From an uncultured Brachyspira sp. (GTDB lineage: Bacteria > Spirochaetota > Brachyspiria > Brachyspirales > Brachyspiraceae), in the NCBI RefSeq assembly GCF_949287625.1, contig NZ_CASEGO010000093.1:1-12701 (forward strand): a stretch of DNA of 12,701 nt. Direction: 5' to 3'. The first letter of the stretch is position 1. Each line of letters opens with the position of its first letter. Shown here piece by piece: positions 6,896 to 12,701 of this stretch. The notes beneath the pieces were generated by a model that did not search any database, had not been told where the DNA came from, and was given only the letters and a program-made list of their open reading frames with translations. Made by a program: the position numbers and the translations under genes.

Positions 6896-7486
6896 ATGGC
6901 AACAGTAAAAAAAGAAGGAGAGAGAATTAATCAATTTATTACTGCACCAGAAGTTAGAGTTGTGCATGATGAGAGAGGAAGTCTTGGTGTAATGAGTATT
7001 AAAGATGCTCTTGCATTAGCTAAAGAGGAAGGTTCGGACTTGGTAGAAATTGTTCCAACAGCAGAGCCTCCTGTTTGTAAGATTATCAATTATGGTAAGT
7101 ATAAATTTGATATTCAAAAAAAGAGTAAAGAAGCTAAGAAAAAGCAGAAATTAGTGCAGCTTAAAGAAATCAAGATGCGACCTCAGATAAGCATACATGA
7201 TTATAACTTTAAAATGAAGCATATTCGTGAATTCTTAGAGGAAGGTAATAAGGTAAAAATTACTATAATGTTTAGAGGTAGGGAAATGGCTCATACTGAA
7301 TTCGGCTATGACCTTATCAATAAGATTATGCAGGATTTGGAAAATGAAGCAGCTACAGAAAAACCAGCTAAATTAGAGGGTAAGAATTTATCTGCAGTGC
7401 TTAATCCAGTGAAAATGAAGAAAACTTCTTCTGATTCGGATAACTCTTCAGAAAAAAATGAAGTTTCTGAAAATACAGAAGAATAA
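6896..7486 (+). CDS. infC: Translation initiation factor IF-3
   Basis: IF-3 binds the 30S subunit, blocks premature 50S joining and checks start-codon pairing. The protein has 196 residues. The N-domain (about 8-80) starts with RINQFITAPEVRVV, a lysine-rich linker follows (about 72-90), and the C-domain (about 91-175) carries KMRPQISIHDY and the family signature FRGREMAHTEFG (126-137). A Ser/Glu/Asp-rich tail of about 20 residues (177-196) extends beyond the usual end. In many bacteria infC starts with AUU or another rare codon used for autoregulation. Here the start is ATG, well placed after TGAGGTAG, so that mechanism is not apparent. A start further upstream would run into thrS without an AUU of suitable spacing. 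Confidence 0.96.
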   Translation: MATVKKEGERINQFITAPEVRVVHDERGSLGVMSIKDALALAKEEGSDLVEIVPTAEPPVCKIINYGKYKFDIQKKSKEAKKKQKLVQLKEIKMRPQISIHDYNFKMKHIREFLEEGNKVKITIMFRGREMAHTEFGYDLINKIMQDLENEAATEKPAKLEGKNLSAVLNPVKMKKTSSDSDNSSEKNEVSENTEE

Positions 7487-7513
7487 TTATTTTATAATTA
7501 AATAGCCCACTAG

Positions 7514-7538
7514 CTATGCGTACTTATCATACGTATAG
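7514..7538 (+). promoter_or_regulatory. Stable hairpin in the infC-rpmI spacer, candidate L20/L35 control element
   Basis: CTATGCGTA (7514-7522) pairs with TACGTATAG (7530-7538), nine base pairs with one G-U wobble, across a seven-base loop. It stands in the 93-base spacer before rpmI. In E. coli, L20 represses rpmI-rplT translation by binding RNA structures upstream of rpmI, so location fits a ribosomal-protein leader. No T-tract follows, which argues against a terminator. The L20 role is inference. Confidence 0.5.
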
Positions 7539-7579
7539 ATTGAGCATACAGTAAATATAATTTTAAAGGATATTAGTTT

Positions 7580-7783
7580 ATGAAACAAAAATTAAAAACA
7601 AAAAGCGGTGCAAAAAAACGTTTTAGATTCTCTAAAACAGGTAAAGTAAAATTTGCTCATGCATTTGGAAGCCACAAATTCTTAAGCAAAAGACCTGACA
7701 CTAAAAGAAAGTATCGTAAAGCAAGAATAGCTGATGATACTAATATGTTAGAAATGCCAAGATTAATGCCTTACGGCAGATAA
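7580..7783 (+). CDS. rpmI: Large ribosomal subunit protein bL35
   Basis: bL35 is a small structural protein of the 50S subunit. The 67-residue product begins MKQKLKTKSGAKKRF, then FSKTGKVKFAHAF and SHKFLSKRPDTKRKYRKAR, the standard bL35 blocks, and ends MPRLMPYGR. It is strongly basic and of normal length. The ribosome binding site is AAAGGA, ten bases before ATG. It lies between infC and rplT in the conserved order, 15 bases before rplT. Confidence 0.97.
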   Translation: MKQKLKTKSGAKKRFRFSKTGKVKFAHAFGSHKFLSKRPDTKRKYRKARIADDTNMLEMPRLMPYGR

Positions 7784-7798
7784 TAAAAGGAGACCAGA

Positions 7799-8152
7799 AT
7801 GAGAGCAGTTAGCGGTGTAGTAAGAAAGAAAAAAGTTAAAAAAATATTAAAGATGGCTAAAGGTTACTATGGTTCTCATAGTAAGCAAATGAAACAAGCT
7901 AAAGAAGCTGTAATAAGAGGCTTAAAATACGCTTATCGTGATAGAAGACAGAAAAAAAGAATGATGAGACGTTTATGGACTTTAAGAATCAATGCAGCTT
8001 GCAGACCTTTAGGTATATCTTACAGCAAGTTCATTAACGGACTTAAAAAAGCTAATGTTATAATAGACAGAAAAGCTTTATCTAATTTGGCTATAGATGA
8101 CTATAAAGCATTTGAAGCTGTAGTTGAAGTAGCTAAAAAAGCACTTGCTTAA
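7799..8152 (+). CDS. rplT: Large ribosomal subunit protein bL20
   Basis: bL20 binds 23S rRNA early in 50S assembly and in several bacteria represses its own operon. The product has 117 residues, the usual length. Visible blocks are the arginine/lysine-rich N-terminal extension with KMAKGYYGSHS (18-28), then YAYRDRRQKKRMMRRLWTLRINAA (about 45-68), and YSKFINGLKKANVIIDRK in the globular C-domain. The ribosome binding site AAGGAGA precedes the start closely. It is the last gene of the thrS operon and is followed by a strong terminator. Confidence 0.98.
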   Translation: MRAVSGVVRKKKVKKILKMAKGYYGSHSKQMKQAKEAVIRGLKYAYRDRRQKKRMMRRLWTLRINAACRPLGISYSKFINGLKKANVIIDRKALSNLAIDDYKAFEAVVEVAKKALA

Positions 8153-8187
8153 AATAAATTAAAAAATATTTACTTATGTATAAAATT

Positions 8188-8225
8188 ACCGTTAGTATTC
8201 TTATCGAATGCTAACGGTTTTTTTA
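8188..8225 (+). terminator. Intrinsic terminator after rplT
   Basis: ACCGTTAGTATTC (8188-8200) pairs with GAATGCTAACGGT (8206-8218), 13 base pairs with one wobble and a five-base loop, then a run of T. It closes the thrS-rplT operon. Confidence 0.93.
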
Positions 8226-8340
8226 TTATTAAAAATTTATATAATTTTTTTCTTTTTTTATAAAATTACTAAAGTTAATTTCCAATCGGCCGATAATATA
8301 TTTAGTTGATTGGACTACCCCCAATAACTATATTTGTAAT

Positions 8341-8382
8341 AAGCCGCTTTGTTCATCCCACAAAAGCGGTTTATTTTTTTTT
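8341..8382 (+). terminator. Orphan intrinsic terminator
   Basis: AAGCCGCTTTGT (8341-8352) pairs with ACAAAAGCGGTTT (8360-8372), with one wobble and one bulged A. It is followed by T-rich sequence to 8382 including nine T in a row. No gene points into it: rplT already has its own terminator 120 bases upstream, and truB lies on the other strand. It may end a small RNA (see findings) or partly act for truB, though the minus-strand T-tract is poor. Confidence 0.7.
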
Positions 8383-8404
8383 AATTTAATTGAATAAAAA
8401 ATAA

Positions 8405-9280
8405 TTAAATGTCTATAAAAGAGTAAACATTCTTATCTTTTTTTTCTATAATCGCTAAAAGATTTTCTTTATTATCAGTCAATGCTGAATATTTATTTTT
8501 TATTTCTATATTTTCTATCATTTTGGTATTGCCACATAGTATTTGTTTTATGGTATTATCATCTTCAATAATTTTTTTATCAAAGTTATTAAACATTTCA
8601 AAGAATGATAGTATTTTGTTTTTTTCTATATACTCTATACTGCATGCCATATCAATGCTATAATTTCCTATAGATATTCTTGTTAATTCTTTTGTATAAG
8701 CTAAATTACCAGTAATATTTCCTATATCTCTTATTATAGACCTTATATAAGTACCTTTGCTTACTGAAGTTTTTATTTTGAAATATGGATAATCATATTC
8801 TAATAATTCAATGCTGTTAATAAATACTTCAGAATCTTTCAATTCAAAACTTTGATTATCCCTTGCCAGATCATAAGCTCTTTTTCCATTAATTTTTTTA
8901 GCACTGTATATAGGAGGTTTTTGAAGAATGTTTCCTTTAAAATTTTCTTTTATAATTTTTTCTAATTCTTCAAAACTTAATTTATTATTTGCATCAGATT
9001 TTTTTATTATATTACCTTCCACATCATCAGTATCTCTCATTTCACCAAATACTCCCAATGCATTATATTCCTTAGGCATGTCATCAAATAAGAAAAATAA
9101 TTTAGTATATCTTCCAAATGCCAGTATTAAAACTCCATTTGCAAAAGGATCTAATGTGCCTGCATGACCTATTTTCTTTTCTATAATGTTTTCTTTTTCT
9201 CTTAATGTTTTTTTTACCTGTTTTATAGCATCAAAAGAAGTTATTCCTATAGGCTTATTTAAGATACAAAAACCTTTCAT
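8405..9280 (-). CDS. truB: tRNA pseudouridine(55) synthase
   Basis: TruB converts U55 in the T-loop of most tRNAs to pseudouridine. The protein has 291 residues. Motif I contains GHAGTLDPFANGVL (38-51) with catalytic Asp44. KEYNALGVFG (70-79) carries the conserved Tyr72, followed by DTDD (83-86), KPPIYSAKKINGKRAYDLAR (121-140) and SKGTYIRSIIRDIG (174-187). The N-terminal GFCILNKPIGITS is typical. A C-terminal extension of about 80 residues after the core is AT-rich and weakly conserved in appearance. The Shine-Dalgarno AAGGA lies 11 bases before ATG, somewhat far. It follows the unknown lipoprotein gene by 41 bases on the same strand, so the two may share a transcript. truB often sits near rbfA or infB; here it does not. 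Confidence 0.96.
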   Translation of the reverse strand: MKGFCILNKPIGITSFDAIKQVKKTLREKENIIEKKIGHAGTLDPFANGVLILAFGRYTKLFFLFDDMPKEYNALGVFGEMRDTDDVEGNIIKKSDANNKLSFEELEKIIKENFKGNILQKPPIYSAKKINGKRAYDLARDNQSFELKDSEVFINSIELLEYDYPYFKIKTSVSKGTYIRSIIRDIGNITGNLAYTKELTRISIGNYSIDMACSIEYIEKNKILSFFEMFNNFDKKIIEDDNTIKQILCGNTKMIENIEIKNKYSALTDNKENLLAIIEKKDKNVYSFIDI

Positions 9281-9321
9281 AGATATTTATTCCTTATATT
9301 ATTTATTATAGATTATATATT

Positions 9322-10065
9322 TTAGCCTCTCATTATTTGCAGAGAGTTAAAATATATATTTAAAATATTTTCAGATATACTTGATATATTACTATATTTT
9401 TTTGAGAACAAATCATTTCCTATTGATTTAACTAAATCATCTATAGTTTCTATATTATGTTTAAGTGTTCCAAGCTGCTGCTGAGAAAGATGAAGCAGAT
9501 GTATATTACTTTTATCAAATTCAGCTATTGTGGTTTTAGCTGCTTCATCAAGCAGATAATAAACCGCAATTAATTTTTCTTCTTCTTCCTGAGTAAGTAC
9601 TGTATTAGATGTGTTATATATTTTTGAGAGTTCTCCCATTCTATATGCTATTTTGTATATTGAGTTTAAATTATCAAAAAACCAATTAACATTATTTCTT
9701 TTTCTTAAATCGGATAATACATATTTAATATCATGCAGTATAGAATATCCTGCACTTTCATCTTCTTTGCTTGATATATAGTAGTGAGAGCGTATTAATA
9801 TATCCTGCAAGCTGTCAAAATCGGTTTTCCATTGCGGGTCTTCTGTATTAATATTGTAGTATTTTTTTTTAAAGTCATTCCATACTATAATAAATTTTTC
9901 TATAGCAGCCTTTCTGTCAGTATTATTAACGTCCCTTATAATTAATAAGGTGTCCATATATGCTTTATCTAAAGAAGCCATATCTTCTAAAAAATTATCC
10001 TGTTTCTTTTGGCAAGATGTAAACATAATTAATAGTAATAACAAAATAAATGCTTTAATATTCAA
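9322..10065 (-). CDS. Predicted lipoprotein, mostly helical, function unknown
   Basis: I do not recognise the family. The 247-residue product has a lipoprotein leader: MNIKAF, a leucine-rich stretch and F-T-S-C with Cys18 as lipidation site. The mature part lacks further membrane segments and is rich in Leu, Ile, Asn, Lys and Glu, with helix-like periodicity from about 25 to 247, suggesting a helical bundle. The start codon is TTG at 10065. The only later Met before the cysteine is at position 14, which would destroy the leader. GGAG eight bases before the TTG supports the choice. It lies just upstream of truB on the same strand and is divergent from another lipoprotein gene. It is probably anchored in the periplasm-facing membrane. 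Confidence 0.8.
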   Translation of the reverse strand: MNIKAFILLLLLIMFTSCQKKQDNFLEDMASLDKAYMDTLLIIRDVNNTDRKAAIEKFIIVWNDFKKKYYNINTEDPQWKTDFDSLQDILIRSHYYISSKEDESAGYSILHDIKYVLSDLRKRNNVNWFFDNLNSIYKIAYRMGELSKIYNTSNTVLTQEEEEKLIAVYYLLDEAAKTTIAEFDKSNIHLLHLSQQQLGTLKHNIETIDDLVKSIGNDLFSKKYSNISSISENILNIYFNSLQIMRG

Positions 10066-10072
10066 TATAAAG

Positions 10073-10078
10073 TCTCCA
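10073..10078 (-). promoter_or_regulatory. Ribosome binding site for a TTG start
   Basis: On the minus strand TGGAGA lies with its GGAG eight bases upstream of TTG 10065. It is the only usable site for this lipoprotein and decides the rare start codon. Confidence 0.7.
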
Positions 10079-10221
10079 ATATTGTTTATATAATAAAAAT
10101 ATATAATAAAAAAGTATTTTTGAGTTTATAATATATATAGTATTTTAAATTATAATTTTACAAATAGTAACTATGATAAGTTAAAATAGTTAATACATTA
10201 AAGGATAATTTATTATAAATC

Positions 10222-10851
10222 ATGAAAAAAAACAAGCTATATATTTTTATTATATTGTTATTAATAATTATAATATCATGTTCAGGCAATAATATCAGAA
10301 GAGGAATATTGCATTCGCAAGCATATACAGATATAAGTTTTGAAGTGAGCAGAATGAAAGCAGAAGATGCTATGTATTATTATATAGCTGAGCAGACCGC
10401 TTCTTTAATTAACAGAAATGATTTTAATATAGTTGCTGTTTCATTAAAAGATAATAATCTTATAGATTTTTCTAATGAGGACATTGTAACTTTTAAAGAA
10501 TATAAAAAAGATGATAATTTTTATACAGAGATAAAATTAAAAGATGATACTATATATGACAGGACTATAGAGGTATTAAACAGATTAAAAAAAGAGGGCA
10601 GTATAGATGATAAAATATTCAGAGCAAATGCTTCAATAGAAATATCAGAAAATGCCAAATTAAATGCATATACCAGACAAATGCTCACACAAAATGCTTT
10701 AAAAAGGGCTTATGAATCTTTATTTAAAGTATTGCTTAGTAATAATATAGAAGTTAATAAAGCAGTGAGTTTAACTAATGAGGCTTATATATTGGAAGAA
10801 AGCTACAGTTCTAATGAATATAACGTGGTTGTAGAAACTATTGACAATTAA
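10222..10851 (+). CDS. Predicted lipoprotein, function unknown
   Basis: I do not recognise the family. The 209-residue product begins MKKNK, continues with a strongly hydrophobic isoleucine/leucine run and ends the leader at I-I-S-C, Cys20. The mature part has a helical block (about 40-65, SRMKAEDAMYYYIAEQTASL), a strand-rich middle (about 68-110) and another helix-strand repeat (about 120-205), a pattern seen in small periplasmic alpha-beta domains. A loose similarity of the Ala-rich helix to LPP20/FlgT-like proteins is only an impression. A stop codon lies at 10216-10218 in frame, so ATG 10222 is the earliest start. The nearest Shine-Dalgarno, AAGGA at 10201-10205, is 16 bases away, unusually far, which suggests weak or structured initiation. 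It is divergent from the TTG-start lipoprotein and followed by a hairpin. Confidence 0.8.
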   Translation: MKKNKLYIFIILLLIIIISCSGNNIRRGILHSQAYTDISFEVSRMKAEDAMYYYIAEQTASLINRNDFNIVAVSLKDNNLIDFSNEDIVTFKEYKKDDNFYTEIKLKDDTIYDRTIEVLNRLKKEGSIDDKIFRANASIEISENAKLNAYTRQMLTQNALKRAYESLFKVLLSNNIEVNKAVSLTNEAYILEESYSSNEYNVVVETIDN

Positions 10852-10858
10852 TTATATC

Positions 10859-10888
10859 AGCAGACTATATATTATTATATAATCTGCT
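10859..10888. terminator. Hairpin between convergent genes, probable bidirectional transcript end
   Basis: AGCAGACTATATA (10859-10871) and TATATAATCTGCT (10876-10888) pair over 13 positions. There is one C-A mismatch as plus-strand RNA and a G-U wobble as minus-strand RNA, across a four-base loop. It sits between the lipoprotein stop and the end of the convergent radical-SAM gene. Flanks are T-rich but lack a clean U-run, so efficiency is doubtful. Confidence 0.55.
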
Positions 10889-10981
10889 AATTTAATTAAT
10901 ATAATTCTTTTTTGATAGATATTTTTTATTATGTGTAAATAGAATTAAAAAGACTATGTATTTATATATTATTTTAAAACT

Positions 10982-11872
10982 TTATACCTTTGTTTTTTTA
11001 TTTGCTGAAGGTATAATTTCCTCATGAAAGAAGTAGTTTACAACAATTGGATGAGCATTGAACGGCTGATTAATAGAATCATCATTTCTCACATATAATA
11101 GCTCTTCCTCTTTACAAAACTTACTTATCTGTTCATCTAATTCAAACCAGTATCTTTTATCACCTTTTAAATATATATCATCATATTGAGCTTTAAGTTC
11201 TGAGTATTTTTCTTCTATATAATCTAATATTACTTTTTTATAACCTCCGCGTAGATTTAGATTTTCAAGCCATATTAGATTGCATTGATTTTTTACTCTG
11301 TGTATTATAGCCTTAATGTCAGTAATATATGGAAATATTGGAGATATAAAGCAGGTTGTACGTATACCAGCATTATAAAATTCTTTCATAGCTTTCAATC
11401 TTCTTTCAATACTTACTGCATTATCCATATCAGCACGGAAATTTTCATCAAGTGTATTTATTGACCATGAAACTCTAGCATTAGGAAAAGTTTTGATAAT
11501 ATCTAAATCTCTTAGTACAAGATCAGACTTTGTAGAAATACTGATTCTGCATCCGCTTCCTTTAAGCTGTTCAAGCAAAGTTCGTGTACGGCATGCAGTT
11601 TCTTCTATAGGCTGATATGGATCTGTAACAGAAGATATAAATAATTCTTTATCCTTATATTTTTGAGTATTTTTTATATTATTCCATAATTTTATATCTA
11701 TAAACTCTCCCCAAGGTTCTGTATGATTTGTAAACCTCTTCATAAAAGAAGCATAGCAATATTTACATGCATGAGTACATCCTACATAAGGATTTACTGA
11801 ATAGCCTCCAACTGGTAAATTTGATTTTGTAAGTATGCTTTTTACTTCAATGTTTTTAATAATTACTTCCAT
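10982..11872 (-). CDS. SPL-like radical SAM protein (COG1533 / Rv2578c type)
   Basis: The protein belongs to the radical-SAM superfamily: C-T-H-A-C-K-Y-C-Y-A supplies a CX3CX2C triad that binds a [4Fe-4S] cluster and cleaves SAM to a 5'-deoxyadenosyl radical. The preceding NPYVGC and the later SSVTDPYQPIE, SISTKSDLVLRD and VSWSINT are hallmarks of the group often named DNA repair photolyase-like. The substrate of most members is unknown, and nothing here shows spore photoproduct lyase activity. Two starts are possible. An ATG at 11881 has GAGG only one base upstream. The ATG at 11872, three codons in, is ten bases from the same GAGG and is preferred, giving 296 residues. The cysteines are then 32, 36 and 39. 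The gene is alone, convergent with a lipoprotein gene, with a possible promoter at 11899-11928. Confidence 0.9.
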   Translation of the reverse strand: MEVIIKNIEVKSILTKSNLPVGGYSVNPYVGCTHACKYCYASFMKRFTNHTEPWGEFIDIKLWNNIKNTQKYKDKELFISSVTDPYQPIEETACRTRTLLEQLKGSGCRISISTKSDLVLRDLDIIKTFPNARVSWSINTLDENFRADMDNAVSIERRLKAMKEFYNAGIRTTCFISPIFPYITDIKAIIHRVKNQCNLIWLENLNLRGGYKKVILDYIEEKYSELKAQYDDIYLKGDKRYWFELDEQISKFCKEEELLYVRNDDSINQPFNAHPIVVNYFFHEEIIPSANKKTKV

Positions 11873-11898
11873 TGTATCCATGCCTCATTTTTATTGTG

Positions 11899-11928
11899 TA
11901 TATAGCTATTTCATAATACATTATGCAA
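11899..11928 (-). promoter_or_regulatory. Possible promoter of the radical-SAM gene
   Basis: On the minus strand TTGCAT (11928-11923), 18 bases, then TATATA (11904-11899) precede the gene by a short leader. The match is moderate and the region AT-rich. Confidence 0.35.
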
Positions 11929-12010
11929 TCTTATTATATTATTAGACTTGTTTCAAAACTAAATTTGTTAATATTTATAAATCTTTAATTTAACATTTTA
12001 AAATTATAGT

Positions 12011-12125
12011 TGGGGCTTTGCTGCGAAGCACACAGTCGTGCCAAACCCCAGTTCTTTTATTGGTATAAGGCACAGCCCGCCTTCGGCGAGAACCATACGC
12101 AGTACGCCTGTGGCGGAAGAACTGC
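12011..12125. repeat. GC-rich multi-stem intergenic element
   Basis: By hand count about 57% of these 115 bases are G or C, against a strongly AT-rich background with sharp edges. The first part can close with TGGGG (12011-12015) and CCCCA (12046-12050) and contains the mini-hairpin TGC-GAA-GCA. The second part closes with CAGTTCTT (12049-12056) and AAGAACTG (12117-12124), inside which CACAG/CTGTG (12071-12075, 12108-12112) and CGCC-TTC-GGCG (12078-12088) nest. It resembles a folded RNA or a dispersed palindromic repeat. Not a known riboswitch that I can name. Confidence 0.6.
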
Positions 12126-12301
12126 ATTTTATAGCTTAAATAATATAATTTATACAATATATAAAACATTTATTTAAATAATAATTAATTTGGCAATATG
12201 ATACTTTGAGTAAAAAATACTAATATGTTTTTTTAATATTGAAGAATTAAAGATTTGCATAATGATTTAAATACTTATTATGTATTGTATAATATTCCTT
12301 T

Positions 12302-12433
12302 TAATATATCAAATTTGGAGGCAATACTTTAGAATATAATTATAAATATTATATTTCTCCAGTAGAAAATGAAAACTATAATTGGCTTTATATATTTAAA
12401 CAAAATTATTATAAAATAACAAATCTAGTATAG
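12302..12433 (+). pseudogene. Possible decayed small coding sequence
   Basis: A perfect GGAGG (12317-12321) is followed seven bases later by TTA, not a start codon. From there the frame reads LEYNYKYYISPVEN, ENYNWLYIFKQNYYKITNLV, then TAG at 12431. A further open stretch in another frame reaches about 12510. This would fit a gene that lost its start and took a frameshift, but AT-rich DNA easily gives such text by chance. No family recognised. Confidence 0.25.
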
Positions 12434-12573
12434 TAGCTTATTAAAATTATTAATTATTGATGTTTATATTAATTATCTAGAAAAAAAGAGCAAATTTATA
12501 TTCCGATAATGTATATTATGTTAACTTATGCATGTTATTTTTTTATAGACTTTATTTATACTTGCACTTTTTG

Positions 12574-12599
12574 GTTCTTTTTGCGGCGGGAAAAAGAAC
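12574..12599. repeat. GCGGCGGG-loop hairpin, copy 2
   Basis: GTTCTTTTT (12574-12582) and AAAAAGAAC (12591-12599) form a perfect 9-bp stem around GCGGCGGG (12583-12590). The loop and first six pairs equal copy 1 at 2241-2264; the next two pairs are swapped from A-T to T-A, a compensated change. Both copies are preceded by ACTTG. Confidence 0.7.
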
Positions 12600-12649
12600 A
12601 ACATTGTTTAAGAGCCATAGATATTGCACAGTTTTAGTTTAAAAAAAGG

Positions 12650-12698
12650 AGGTATTCCTTATAATTTAAATTATCACAACAAACAAAAAGGAATACCT
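12650..12698 (+). promoter_or_regulatory. Hairpin masking the ribosome binding site of the edge ORF
   Basis: AGGTATTCCTT (12650-12660) and AAGGAATACCT (12688-12698) are perfect 11-base reverse complements. The second arm contains the Shine-Dalgarno AAGGA and ends one base before the ATG at 12699. RNA read through from outside would fold and hide the site. Confidence 0.6.
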
Positions 12699-12701
12699 AT
12701 G
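12650..12701 (+). mobile_element. Likely left end of an insertion sequence, with transposase start codon at the edge
   Basis: GTATTCCTTAT (12652-12662) is the inverted counterpart of the sequence at the end of the transposase fragment at the left edge. It is followed by a perfect 14-base palindrome (12661-12674) and by AAAAAGGAATACCTATG, a ribosome binding site with an ATG in the last three bases. Together this looks like a terminal repeat, a short leader and the first codon of a transposase. The protein itself is not visible, so the call depends on the shared repeat. Confidence 0.45.

Larger units (their letters stand above)
11882..12701. other. 820-base terminal region without an intact gene
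   Basis: No intact reading frame with a ribosome binding site is present. The region holds a possible promoter for the radical-SAM gene, a GC-rich multi-stem element (12011-12125), a possible decayed coding stretch (about 12302-12433), a GCGGCGGG-loop hairpin (12574-12599) and a likely insertion-sequence left end from about 12650. Stretches 12126-12300 and 12434-12560 show nothing but AT-rich sequence. Confidence 0.6.

Noticed and set aside
10982..11872. True spore photoproduct lyase
   Set aside because: The protein shares the radical-SAM core and the SPL-like group motifs, but the group is broad and nothing here or nearby relates to sporulation.
12011..12125. tRNA or known riboswitch in the GC-rich block
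   Set aside because: No cloverleaf with T-loop GTTCGA and CCA-end pairing could be drawn, and no known aptamer core was recognised.
1..12701. CRISPR array, toxin-antitoxin, phage or defence island
   Set aside because: No regularly spaced repeats, cas-like, toxin, phage or nuclease genes are present; the window is mainly housekeeping genes and IS ends.

Overview
The window is a very AT-rich bacterial chromosome segment. Low GC, heavy AAA/TTT codon use, three spirochaete-style lipoproteins (hydrophobic leader ending in I/L/F-x-S-C) and the gene content point to a spirochaete, most likely Brachyspira. That assignment is inference from composition and gene style, not proof.

Layout, left to right. 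(1) Bases 1-71 hold the last 22 codons of a transposase with an rve-type C-terminus, so an insertion sequence ends here. (2) A consensus-like promoter drives pyrH (UMP kinase) and then floA (flotillin-like membrane scaffold), closed by an intrinsic terminator. (3) A 570-base gap carries a hairpin with the loop GCGGCGGG, an orphan consensus promoter and a perfect 14-bp inverted repeat. (4) Three minus-strand genes follow: a lipoprotein form of SAM hydrolase, a 30-codon very basic micro-ORF, and fba (class II aldolase). fba and the micro-ORF look like one transcript ended by a terminator. (5) On the plus strand, thrS-infC-rpmI-rplT form a classical translation operon with its own -35/-10 promoter, a stable hairpin before rpmI, and a strong terminator after rplT. 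(6) A 250-base gap contains a second, orphan terminator preceded by inverted repeats (possible small RNA). (7) truB (tRNA pseudouridine-55 synthase) and a helical lipoprotein of unknown role are on the minus strand, divergent from another unknown lipoprotein. (8) A radical-SAM protein of the SPL-like (COG1533) family is convergent with it. (9) The last 820 bases have no intact gene. They hold a GC-rich multi-stem element, a possible decayed coding stretch, a second GCGGCGGG-loop hairpin, and what looks like the left end of an insertion sequence whose ATG is the last three bases.

Most genes are housekeeping: nucleotide metabolism, glycolysis, translation initiation and the large ribosomal subunit, tRNA charging and modification. 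The less ordinary material lies between genes: structured repeats, the micro-ORF, the orphan promoter and terminators, and insertion-sequence ends at both edges. The edges suggest the window is a stretch bounded by two copies of a related mobile element. I see no CRISPR array, tRNA, rRNA or recognisable defence system.
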